64,000 nt of DNA from an uncultured Prevotella sp. (GTDB taxonomy: Bacteria > Bacteroidota > Bacteroidia > Bacteroidales > Bacteroidaceae). The stretch covers positions 1 through 64,000 of the forward strand of contig CAJOPT010000097.1 of assembly GCA_905236455.1 (NCBI GenBank). The letters run 5' to 3'. Below are positions 38,070 through 47,042 of this stretch, in pieces (within the stretch, counting starts at the first letter, position 1; each line of letters starts with the position of its first letter). The notes under the pieces are model-generated. The model ran no database searches. It saw nothing but the letters and a program-made list of their open reading frames with translations, and was not told the origin of the DNA. The translations under genes and the position numbers were made by a program.

Positions 38070-39218
38070 CTAATATGGTGCAAATGATGTGTTAATTGCT
38101 TTCAATGCGATGCACTCCATCTCAATGAGCCATCCCGGACGGCAAACCGGTGCATGGACGATAACATATGGGAATCCATTGAACCTTTCCTCATACATCT
38201 TGCTAACAACGTGATAATCAGCGGTGTCGCGAAGATAAACAATCATCATGCCTACATCGTCATAACTGCATTCTGCTTCTTTTAGAAGTGTCTCTACGTT
38301 TTCCCACATCCTGTGGGTCTGATTTACGATATTTCCAGGGTGTACGATCTCTCCCTTATTGTTTATGCTTGCTGTGCCAGAGATGAAAACATGTCTGCGG
38401 TCACCATAATCGACATATGTCCCACGCTCAAAACTTACACCATAGTCGCTTGTCCGGTTAAGATGCGATGATGCATAAAGGAAGTGTATTTGTTCTTGTT
38501 GAATACCTGCTATAGCATAGTTATCCATTTGTGAAAGAACATTAGGGTCTGCCTGCCTTCCTCCAATTCCAGTACTTGCTATAAAGTGGGTGTGTTGGGT
38601 CAATCCCTGTGTAAAGAAAGTCTGGTTTCGAGCTCTTACAACTCCACCATAGTTGAGATCTACGTCGTTGACAAAGAACCATGTGCGTATACAGTTCTCC
38701 GAGAGTTTGCACTCTTCCTCGGTGAGCTGCATAATATATTCATTGAAAAGCAGGCGTGTCTGATATTCAGAGTTTGCTGCGAGATTGTGAGCACTGCCAT
38801 TCCACAAATGGCGGTATTTCCCGTGCCTTGACTCATATAGTCCGCTTGCCTTTAGTTGTGTAATAACATTTGTTTGGAGATAAGCCCACATCGCAATCTT
38901 CGTGCCGTTAAGAGGGGCTTGTTGTATTACGGATAAAGCACATTCAGCTCCTTCTGTTGACGTGGCATAAATAGCGTCAGCCTGGTTTGCCGCATCACTT
39001 AGGAAATAACGTTTGAAAATAGCAGTTGCTCCTTTTAGCTCTTTGCTTCGCAACTGGTTGTATGCCGATAGTATCGCCTCTAACTGCTCAGCGTAAGGTA
39101 AGGTAGGATCACTTACGTGAATCATAATATGAAATTCCTTAACCTCATTTCCATTGTTGAAGAGAGATATATCAGCATAAGCCTTATTTAAGATAATTCG
39201 TTGTTTGATGTTGCCCAT
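38070..39218 (-). CDS. RidA/YjgF-superfamily protein, ~380 aa
   Basis: RHVFISGTASINNKGEIVHPGNIVNQTHRMWENVETLLKEAECSYDDVGMMIVYLRDTADYHVVSKMYEERF; C-terminal RidA-like domain. Confidence 0.75.
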   Translation of the reverse strand: MGNIKQRIILNKAYADISLFNNGNEVKEFHIMIHVSDPTLPYAEQLEAILSAYNQLRSKELKGATAIFKRYFLSDAANQADAIYATSTEGAECALSVIQQAPLNGTKIAMWAYLQTNVITQLKASGLYESRHGKYRHLWNGSAHNLAANSEYQTRLLFNEYIMQLTEEECKLSENCIRTWFFVNDVDLNYGGVVRARNQTFFTQGLTQHTHFIASTGIGGRQADPNVLSQMDNYAIAGIQQEQIHFLYASSHLNRTSDYGVSFERGTYVDYGDRRHVFISGTASINNKGEIVHPGNIVNQTHRMWENVETLLKEAECSYDDVGMMIVYLRDTADYHVVSKMYEERFNGFPYVIVHAPVCRPGWLIEMECIALKAINTSFAPY

Positions 39219-39233
39219 TATATTTATGTGAAT

Positions 39234-39953
39234 TTATTGTTTTGCTCCATTATCAATCCAATCATCAATGAGGGTTAATAATGCGGAGGTTCTTTCTTTG
39301 TTAAGCATGTCGGAATGGTTCTGACGCCAGGATGATGACAACTCTGTGTTTAACAACAGGTGTAAAACACTATTCTCTTTATCGCCAGGAGTGACGATGT
39401 TGAGGCCTTCAACTTTCTTTGACGGCACATTAACCATTGCCCCATAACTATTTCCTGCGGTAAGATTAAGACCAGAGGCAGCTCTGCCATTGTCGCCATG
39501 GCATGCAGTACAGCTGTTGTTGAAAACTTGCTGTTGAATAATATTCAGCATGCTCACGTCGACATCACCGATCTCAAATCTTATGGTATCTCTGGTATCT
39601 TCAAGTGGCATCTCCTTAACGGTTGCGACACGTTGCCTCAAGCGGTTGAGAATACACAGCTCTATGTGAGTAGCTTCTTCGTCAATACCAGACAAGTCAA
39701 TATTTATCTTCCCACCTTCCTCAGTGGTATGGATAACTCTGGAAATGATGGCATATTTATCAGTATCATCAAAACCAGCTAATGCTACATTATAACCCTC
39801 TCCCCAACTGTCTATTCCAGTTAAGGTTCCGGTCATCTTTACGACTTTTCCTTCTTTGAAAGTCACTTCTTTTTCATAGATTCTTCCATCATCGCACGAT
39901 GATAAAACAATCAGTGATAGTAGCGATATGGTAATGATAAATTTATTCATCAT
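39234..39953 (-). CDS. Mono-heme c-type cytochrome lipoprotein
   Basis: MMNKFIITISLLSLIVLSSC lipobox; NSCTACHGDNGRAASGLNL heme motif; start moved from track 39989. Confidence 0.8.
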   Translation of the reverse strand: MMNKFIITISLLSLIVLSSCDDGRIYEKEVTFKEGKVVKMTGTLTGIDSWGEGYNVALAGFDDTDKYAIISRVIHTTEEGGKINIDLSGIDEEATHIELCILNRLRQRVATVKEMPLEDTRDTIRFEIGDVDVSMLNIIQQQVFNNSCTACHGDNGRAASGLNLTAGNSYGAMVNVPSKKVEGLNIVTPGDKENSVLHLLLNTELSSSWRQNHSDMLNKERTSALLTLIDDWIDNGAKQ

Positions 39954-39978
39954 GTCAATACTAGAATATAACGTAAAA

Positions 39979-41313
39979 TTAGAACGCATATTGCATCATA
40001 ATCATTGCAGTATGAGTACAGAGTCCCAGTTCGTCAAGATCGCGGTCGATCTGTGTGTCATGTCCCCATCTGCCAGTATATTGGTATGCACCGGAAATCT
40101 TGATGTTGGTGTTTGGAACAAAATAGTTTACTACTACGGCTGGCGAATTTATTGAACCGTCTTTGGTGCTGCCATTACGATCCATCCAGTCATATCGGAG
40201 ACCTAACTGCCATTGCGGTGCTACGAAGTAACCGATTTGTCCGTATGCTCCCCAGAAATTATAGCTGTCGCTTATCTTTTGGCGATCAGTAAACCCTATG
40301 TGCATATAATACCCTTCGGCAGTAAAAGACCATTTTCCTTTTAACCATGAGAACTCAACCCCTGCACGGAAGTCATTGGTGCTCTCGCTCTCAGCTTCAT
40401 TGTTGTAGTTGGCACTTACGCCAATGAGCATCTTGTCAAGGTCCTGCATCTTTGCATTTCCTTGTGTCATCGGCATAGGACCATTTGGCATAAAGGTAAA
40501 ACGTCCTGCATAGAGTAATGAAGGAAGATGATTGTCGTCGCTTAGTCCTTTTGTTGCACTGTTTACAGCTGCCCCGGTGCCATTAAAGATACCTACCTCG
40601 TATCCGAACTTCTTATTTATAACACCATGCATCTCCACGCCAAGGTCGAAGCCTGTTCCGACACTTGGTGTTACAGCATTAAGTGAGTAGGGTAGTATTA
40701 CTGATGACGTTAATGATGTAGGCAGGAATGGGAAAAGCGTCTCACCGAGAGTTGTCAAGTACGCACTTGTAAATGGCGTCTTGAACTTTCCGGCACGGAA
40801 ACGTAACTCAGGACTTACAGCATAGTCAATCCATGCTTGTTGGAGTATCGCCCCACCTGATGCGGCTGCATTTATACAGATGTTATAGTCTATCTTTCCA
40901 AAAGCTTTACCAGTGAAACCTATTATCGCGTATGGAACGGCAAAACCAGAGTTGGCAATATTGTCTTGGTTATATGCTTTGTCCAAGCCAACGTCATCAT
41001 AATAACGGTAGCTAAGGTTGCTTTGGAGCATGAGGTATGGCTTGAAAACGAAATTGCCGTCCTGTGACTGTAGTGTGAAACCGCGGTCATCGGCAATTGG
41101 TAATACGCCATTTTCCATGTCGTATTTCTTTTCATCTTGGTTGATAGCTTTCTCATCTTCTGGCAGAAGTGTCTCTTTCATGTCATTAGAGAATTGTAAA
41201 TCTGTGGGTTCAAGTATTTGCTTTGTAACCTCTTCTCTGTTGTCCGCCCATGAGAATGAAACGGAGCAAACTGCCAATAACACGGCGGCAGTACGTAAAT
41301 TTATTATCTTCAT
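39979..41313 (-). CDS. Phosphate-selective-porin-like outer-membrane protein
   Basis: 444 aa, signal peptide, beta-rich, FRAGKFKTPFTSAYLTTLGETLFP, terminal aromatic residue. Confidence 0.72.
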   Translation of the reverse strand: MKIINLRTAAVLLAVCSVSFSWADNREEVTKQILEPTDLQFSNDMKETLLPEDEKAINQDEKKYDMENGVLPIADDRGFTLQSQDGNFVFKPYLMLQSNLSYRYYDDVGLDKAYNQDNIANSGFAVPYAIIGFTGKAFGKIDYNICINAAASGGAILQQAWIDYAVSPELRFRAGKFKTPFTSAYLTTLGETLFPFLPTSLTSSVILPYSLNAVTPSVGTGFDLGVEMHGVINKKFGYEVGIFNGTGAAVNSATKGLSDDNHLPSLLYAGRFTFMPNGPMPMTQGNAKMQDLDKMLIGVSANYNNEAESESTNDFRAGVEFSWLKGKWSFTAEGYYMHIGFTDRQKISDSYNFWGAYGQIGYFVAPQWQLGLRYDWMDRNGSTKDGSINSPAVVVNYFVPNTNIKISGAYQYTGRWGHDTQIDRDLDELGLCTHTAMIMMQYAF

Positions 41314-41356
41314 ATTTTTATGTTTTTATTATCTTTAATAATACCCCTGGGTTCTT

Positions 41357-42823
41357 TTATAAGCTTTCCAGGAACTTGACAAGCTGATTGCGCTGTTGTT
41401 TATTGAAACTTGCAAATTTCTGTCGGGAGGCGTAAGCTTCTCCTCCGTGCCACATTATAGCTTCAATGAAATTACGGGCACGTCCGTCATGAAGGAAATA
41501 AGTGTGTCCGTTTACCTTTTCCTGTAGTCCTATACCCCATAGTGGAGTAGTACGCCATTCATTTCCCATGCACAGACCACTTACATAGTTGTCGTTGAGT
41601 CCAACACCCATAATCTCAGAACCCATATCGTGGATCAGGAAGTCTGAATAGGGATGAACCGTCTGGCTACCAAGCCATGGCAAGGCTGTTCCTGCTAACA
41701 AGACAGAGCCTCTTGGACGAGTGTGAAGGGTTGTGACATGGCAAAGGTGACATCCGGCTTTATAAAAGAGCTGTTCGCCTGCTTGCACATCAGGGTTGTT
41801 AACGTTGCGGCGAGCTGGTACAGCCAGACATTGCATATAAAGGTCAACGTTTTCCATATCCTCGGTTGTGCAGTCAAGCTGTTCGTATGACAGTCCCATC
41901 ATACTACCTTGGTTGACCTGTGCTTGTCCTTCGCAGATCTCCTCTGGATAGCGGCTGTTAGTGAGACCCATGTCACTTGAAAAGCCAAGCTCGACAGTAA
42001 GGTCGGCGTGCTGTGCTTTATTTCCTGAGAGTCCCAGCTGGCGTTTTCCTCGTTCTACGATATAGTTGCATCTGCCGCTGATGCCCCATTCCGGATAATT
42101 GCTCTTACGGGCGAGTGCTTCAATTTCGTAAGGGTCGAGTGACATCATCTGACCCATTCCGACATGGCGTAAAGGAATACGCACGGTTAAAAACATGTCT
42201 TCTGGACGAATGCTGTCGGCATACCATTCGGTTATAGTCCATTTTGGTACGCATAATGTGTATTTCTCCCCGTCAGGGAAGGTATATGTGGTTGAGTCTA
42301 TTTCTACTTTAAGTTTGCCTTCTGGCTTTACACCGTATATTGCTTGGTCATGAACGACACGACCATAGTCTTGATAGAATTTTCCATTTTTCTTTGAGAC
42401 ATAAATCAGCATGGATGTAAAACCATAAGAGCCGGAGGCATCTTTGCTTCCGTTCTTTATTGCGGTCCAGTAGGAAGGTTCTGTCCTTCCGGCATTTCGG
42501 TGGCAGCTGCCACAGGAATATCCTGCATAGACCGGACCTAATCCGCCACCTACACCGTTCTCATTACTCGTCTTGACATTGTCATAGAGACGGTCACCGG
42601 TATTGAAACGGGTGTCATATACGCCTGAAACCCAACTGGCTGGCTGGTCGTAGGAATAAGGCGAACTCATAAAGACTGTCGCCGTGCCAGCTGAGAGAGC
42701 ATATCCGTTGGGAATATCTATGTCATCAACGTCCAGCTGGTCGCTGTCGTCGCATGCCATTAGTGAACATACCCCCAGAAGTATGCATGAAATCTTGGAA
42801 AAACGATTCATAAATGTTTTCAT
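41357..42823 (-). CDS. Di-heme oxidoreductase (DHOR)-like lipoprotein
   Basis: Lipobox LMAC; two heme motifs CGSCH and CHLCH; GLGPVYAGYSCGSCHRNAGR. Confidence 0.85.
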   Translation of the reverse strand: MKTFMNRFSKISCILLGVCSLMACDDSDQLDVDDIDIPNGYALSAGTATVFMSSPYSYDQPASWVSGVYDTRFNTGDRLYDNVKTSNENGVGGGLGPVYAGYSCGSCHRNAGRTEPSYWTAIKNGSKDASGSYGFTSMLIYVSKKNGKFYQDYGRVVHDQAIYGVKPEGKLKVEIDSTTYTFPDGEKYTLCVPKWTITEWYADSIRPEDMFLTVRIPLRHVGMGQMMSLDPYEIEALARKSNYPEWGISGRCNYIVERGKRQLGLSGNKAQHADLTVELGFSSDMGLTNSRYPEEICEGQAQVNQGSMMGLSYEQLDCTTEDMENVDLYMQCLAVPARRNVNNPDVQAGEQLFYKAGCHLCHVTTLHTRPRGSVLLAGTALPWLGSQTVHPYSDFLIHDMGSEIMGVGLNDNYVSGLCMGNEWRTTPLWGIGLQEKVNGHTYFLHDGRARNFIEAIMWHGGEAYASRQKFASFNKQQRNQLVKFLESL

Positions 42824-42863
42824 ATATGGTATATTTTGAACTTCTGTTCTTTAGCGTACAATA

Positions 42864-42925
42864 GCGAAGACAGGTCTCCCTGTCCCCGCTTTTGCGTATG
42901 TGTGTGCCTGTCAGGTTTTGACAGG
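42864..42925 (-). promoter_or_regulatory. Two tandem hairpins between imelysin and DHOR genes
   Basis: GACAGG-TCTC-CCTGTC (42869-42884) and CCTGTCA-GGTTT-TGACAGG (42907-42925). Confidence 0.55.
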
Positions 42926-42936
42926 TCTCTTATCCA

Positions 42937-44097
42937 TTACTTTACAGTACGGGCTTTTCCATTCTTGAAAATCAGGTATTCCAGTGTATGGAAGCCGCGA
43001 AGACTTTGTGCGTCTTCAATCTTCTTGTTGTCCTCATCGTACTCACCAGACCAGTTCAGGTCAGAGAAATCCTGTGACTTCAGGATGTTCACGATACCGC
43101 TTTGGTCGAGTGGCCAGCTGTCCATGTTTGGATCGAGACCTTTGTCTGCAACAGGACCGAAGAGGAATGCCTCACTCAGCTCCCATGGCTCGCGGGCAGC
43201 CAGCCAAGCATTGGCACAAGCCTCAAATGTAGCATTGCTCGGATTAGCTTTGAACGCTTTTACAGCATTGTCGAGAGCTGTGTTTTTGTTAGCCAAGTCT
43301 TTGTAGGTTGGCAGGATGACAGCGTTGACATACTGAGTGACAACAGGGTAGAGAGTCTCATCGTCATTCAGGTTTTCTGTGAAATATGTCTTTAGCTTGT
43401 TGCTGATGAAATCCTCCAGGTCTGCGCATGCCTCCATAGCTTCCTTTGAAGCCTGTGAGTTGATGTTGTTACGGAAAGGCTGTGGAATAGCCTGGATTGC
43501 ATTTGCTGCTGCCTGAATCAGACTCTTGGCTTCTGAGTCCAGATCCGCGTTCTTCTTGGCAAGCACTGCAGAGAGAGAGTTGGTATTGATGGAACCATCG
43601 CGACTGCCATAGTAAGCGTTACGGATAGAATAGATGTTGTTTGTATAGTCATCACGTGAATGCCAGCTGTACCATGACTCTACTGCATAGAGTGCCTCAG
43701 TCGTCTTACCTGCCACATACAGGTTGTATGGATCGCCGATCTTGGATGCTCCAACCTCAGAAGCGATATCTGCACAGCCGTCAAAGATTGTTTCAACACA
43801 AGAGATAGCTGACGGATAGTCATTGCCTTTCTCAAGGAATATCTTGGCATAACTCTTTGAATATACACCGTTGTTGTCATCATTCCAGTATTTGTACAGG
43901 TTCTCAGCGTCTGTCTTCAACAAACCAGATACTACTTGCATGTAGTTTGCCCACTGCTCTCCATATTGGGAATTGTAATCCAGGTCGTTGGCATTGTTGA
44001 TGTCAATGACAATGTTGTTGTCGTCATTGTCATCACCGCATGATGTGAATGTGAGTCCCAAGAGAAGGGCTCCAATAAAAAATAGATACTTTTTCAT
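42937..44097 (-). CDS. Imelysin-like (M75) lipoprotein, circularly permuted order
   Basis: Lipobox FTSC; ANAWLAAREPWELSEAFLFGPV and terminal GFHTLE (GxHxxE). Confidence 0.82.
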   Translation of the reverse strand: MKKYLFFIGALLLGLTFTSCGDDNDDNNIVIDINNANDLDYNSQYGEQWANYMQVVSGLLKTDAENLYKYWNDDNNGVYSKSYAKIFLEKGNDYPSAISCVETIFDGCADIASEVGASKIGDPYNLYVAGKTTEALYAVESWYSWHSRDDYTNNIYSIRNAYYGSRDGSINTNSLSAVLAKKNADLDSEAKSLIQAAANAIQAIPQPFRNNINSQASKEAMEACADLEDFISNKLKTYFTENLNDDETLYPVVTQYVNAVILPTYKDLANKNTALDNAVKAFKANPSNATFEACANAWLAAREPWELSEAFLFGPVADKGLDPNMDSWPLDQSGIVNILKSQDFSDLNWSGEYDEDNKKIEDAQSLRGFHTLEYLIFKNGKARTVK

Positions 44098-44160
44098 TTT
44101 ACTAATTAATTAATGTGAATTGAATTGGTTATTTTATTATTTCTTGCAAAGCAATTATTC

Positions 44161-45486
44161 CTATTTTTTGTTAAACCATAATGTGTAGGCGAGACCCAGG
44201 CGGAACTCGTTCTCGCTGGTATAGTCGCTGGTTCCAAATATCTTGGAGGTTCCTATCTGGCGGGTTGTGTAGTCAGCCTTGACAACTAATCCAGGTAAAG
44301 GCTTCCAGTTAAGTCCGAAACTCCAGAGGCTTACCTGACAACGCTTGTCGGCAATCATACCGCTTTCCACTTCCTCTTGAGGATTATAATAATTATAATG
44401 TACGAAAGGATATATCGTTGGGAATTTGTTGACATTAGGGAAGAATGCCTTCAGATTGACACCTGCCTCAAAGCTATAGTCCATAACTCGTTTTGCAATA
44501 GGTCCGATACGGCTGTATGGTGACTTGCTTGAATAAGTACGGTTCTTTCCCCCTAAACCGACCGTCTCAGTCATGCTTCCGCTAAAGAAGTTGGCGCGTG
44601 CCGTGACATATCGGTTGATATATTGTGCGTCGAATGAATACATCAGTATGTTGATGTCACCAAGATCATCGTATGTCACCAGCTTATCTGCATTCTTTCC
44701 TGCATTGGGATTATAGAACAGGGATGCTCCGACACGAAGTCCTTGGATACCAGTCCAATTTAAGCGGACAGTATAGGCAGGCGAGCTGAAGTTATCAGTT
44801 TCTAAAAAACCTTGTTTGCCACCTTTTACCCAGTTATATAAGTTGACGCCATTTGGGTTGAGTCCTGCCGTAATCATAGCCTCATAGTCAAAAGACGCAT
44901 ATCCACTGCCGAGTGCTCCGAAAACCTCAATACCAGTCTCGTGCCACGTGCAAGGAATAAGTACTGTTGCTCCTTCTGGTCGTGCGGCTGTGAAGAAATT
45001 TATTGGCTCGTGGTGAGTGTTCGTTAGACCTACAGGAATAATCAAGTGTCCGGCGCGGACGTTGAACTCTGGGATGATGAGGTGAGTGATATGAAACTGC
45101 TCAAGAGCGACCTCTCCACCTTTCTCAACTTCCTGTTCGTATTCTCCGTTCTCAGAACTTTGTCCGACTTCTATCTCATATGCCTGTCCTGTGCCTCCAG
45201 CCTCAAACTCAATCTCGGCACCTAATATCCACTTGTCAGAGATTTTGTAGTCACCAGAAAGTACGAAACGTGGTATGGATATCTCGTTGTGGCTGCGTTT
45301 CGCATTACCGTTACCACCATAATAACGGTTTAAACCATAGTCTTTAAAGGTGGCGAGCATCTCTCCATAGCCGCCGACCCTGAATCGGTTGAAAGTGCTG
45401 TCTTGAACTGCTGGTGGCTCAGACGCATTTGCTATGTTGGCTGATGCGAATCCCAGGATGATGCTTAATATAAGTTTTCTTTTCAT
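44161..45486 (-). CDS. Outer-membrane porin-like beta-barrel protein
   Basis: 441 aa, signal peptide, VRAGHLIIPVGLTNTHHEPINFFTAARPE, ends with NEFRLGLAYTLWFNKK. Confidence 0.7.
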   Translation of the reverse strand: MKRKLILSIILGFASANIANASEPPAVQDSTFNRFRVGGYGEMLATFKDYGLNRYYGGNGNAKRSHNEISIPRFVLSGDYKISDKWILGAEIEFEAGGTGQAYEIEVGQSSENGEYEQEVEKGGEVALEQFHITHLIIPEFNVRAGHLIIPVGLTNTHHEPINFFTAARPEGATVLIPCTWHETGIEVFGALGSGYASFDYEAMITAGLNPNGVNLYNWVKGGKQGFLETDNFSSPAYTVRLNWTGIQGLRVGASLFYNPNAGKNADKLVTYDDLGDINILMYSFDAQYINRYVTARANFFSGSMTETVGLGGKNRTYSSKSPYSRIGPIAKRVMDYSFEAGVNLKAFFPNVNKFPTIYPFVHYNYYNPQEEVESGMIADKRCQVSLWSFGLNWKPLPGLVVKADYTTRQIGTSKIFGTSDYTSENEFRLGLAYTLWFNKK

Positions 45487-45597
45487 TCTTTTATATGTAT
45501 TTTTTTTCTGGCTGCAAAGGTATTGTGAATCTTAAATATATGCAATACCTAAAAATTATGGATTTTTTATAAAATAAAGCCAAATAAATTAATTTAT

Positions 45598-45630
45598 TTT
45601 GTGTGGTTTAAATATAATTAGGTATCTTTG
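45598..45630 (+). promoter_or_regulatory. Putative promoter for the hemerythrin-LuxR regulator
   Basis: TTTG-N21-TATCTTTG on the plus strand; the -7 box is in the left arm of the inverted repeat. Confidence 0.6.
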
Positions 45631-45767
45631 CAAAAGAAAAGTGCAGATTCTTGATTGATGTCTCACCAACGACAGCTTGTCAATATATGTGAATTGAATT
45701 GGTTTCCCTTAAACTGTCTGCTGTGCGAGAATTTCAATCATCCCTGCACTTTTCGTTTGCAAAGATA
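45623..45767. repeat. 24-bp inverted repeat (one mismatch) flanking 97 bp
   Basis: TATCTTTGCAAAAGAAAAGTGCAG (45623-45646) and reverse complement of TATCTTTGCAAACGAAAAGTGCAG (45744-45767). Confidence 0.92.
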
Positions 45768-45896
45768 GACTGAAATATTCAATGTCGCAATACTCATAAA
45801 TTGGTAATAAGGGAAAAATACCTACTTATTATTATTGCACAGTTGGTGATTTTTTATTTATTTTGCATGCGTAACTGATGTTTAATAGGTGATAAG

Positions 45897-46853
45897 ATGA
45901 AAAATCAGAAAATGTATGAGGCGGATGACAAGATGATTTCTATTATCCGTGATAATTACGATATTCTTCAAGGGTTGGGGTGCTTCGGCATTAACTTGGG
46001 GTTTGGCGACAAGACCGTACGTGAGGTATGTGAGGATCAAAACGTTGATACATATACATTCTTGGCTGTTGTCAATTTCACCATTAATGGGTATAAAGAC
46101 CTTGATGATGCTGATAAGTTGTCTATTCCCACTTTGCTTCATTATTTGGAGGCAAGTCATGAGTATTTCCTGAATTTCAAATTGCCTCATATACGCAAAG
46201 AGCTGGAGGAGGCATTGGACGAGAAAGACAATTTGGCGCGTCTTATCATGAAGCTTTATGACGAATATGCGCACTCTATACAAAATCATATGAAATATGA
46301 GGAAAAGACAGTCTTTCCGTATGTTATTGCTTTGCAAGAAGGAAAGGCTGACGGTACGTATGATATAGATACATTTTCCAAGCATCATGGGCAGACCGAC
46401 GTGAAACTTCGGGAGCTGAAGAACATTATTTTGAAGTACCTTCCATCTGATCTCCTGCATAACAACAAATTGACAGCCGCTTTGTATAATATATATAATT
46501 GTGAGACATGGCTCGGTCAGCACGCAGAGGTTGAAGATCATATTTTCATCCCGGCTATCAGGAGGATGGAGCGGAAAATGAAACAAAGTGATGTCTCGGC
46601 AAAGATCTCTAATATGATCTACCAGAATCCTAATTCAAATGAAACACTTAGTGACCGCGAGAAAGATGTTGTAATATCTGTTGTTCAAGGAATGACGAAC
46701 AAGGAAATTGCTGACCATCTTTGTATTTCAATCAATACTGTTATCACACATCGTCGCAATATCGCACGTAAGTTGCAGATACATAGCCCCGCAGGGCTTA
46801 CTATTTATGCAATAGTTAACAATTTGGTTGACATTACATCTGTTAAATTATAA
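45897..46853 (+). CDS. Hemerythrin-domain transcriptional regulator with LuxR-type HTH
   Basis: ScdA/RIC-like N-terminus; hemerythrin-like H/E pattern (HEYF, HMKYEE, HHGQTDVKL, HAEVEDHIF); LSDREKDVVISVVQGMTNKEIADHLCISINTVITHRRNIARKL. Confidence 0.85.
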   Translation: MKNQKMYEADDKMISIIRDNYDILQGLGCFGINLGFGDKTVREVCEDQNVDTYTFLAVVNFTINGYKDLDDADKLSIPTLLHYLEASHEYFLNFKLPHIRKELEEALDEKDNLARLIMKLYDEYAHSIQNHMKYEEKTVFPYVIALQEGKADGTYDIDTFSKHHGQTDVKLRELKNIILKYLPSDLLHNNKLTAALYNIYNCETWLGQHAEVEDHIFIPAIRRMERKMKQSDVSAKISNMIYQNPNSNETLSDREKDVVISVVQGMTNKEIADHLCISINTVITHRRNIARKLQIHSPAGLTIYAIVNNLVDITSVKL

Positions 46854-47042
46854 AAAACTTTTCTTTTTCGGGCAACTTTTTATACATTTTTTGAATGGTT
46901 GTTAAAAAAATGTATTATCTTTGCAACTGGATTCGCTCTTCTTTTTGGAAAACTTCGTAGCGGCTTCTTTGGAAAAAGTTGCCCAAAACGGAAAACTTTT
47001 GAATGAACGGACTTGCTTAAGTTGACGAAATAAATAAAAGAT

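Noticed and set aside
45623-45767. Classical invertible promoter
   Set aside because: Both -7 boxes lie in the arms, so inversion would not change promoter direction; kept as an alternative only.
45882-46586. 234-aa minus-strand ORF
   Set aside because: Antisense to the hemerythrin-LuxR gene, which has clear domains.
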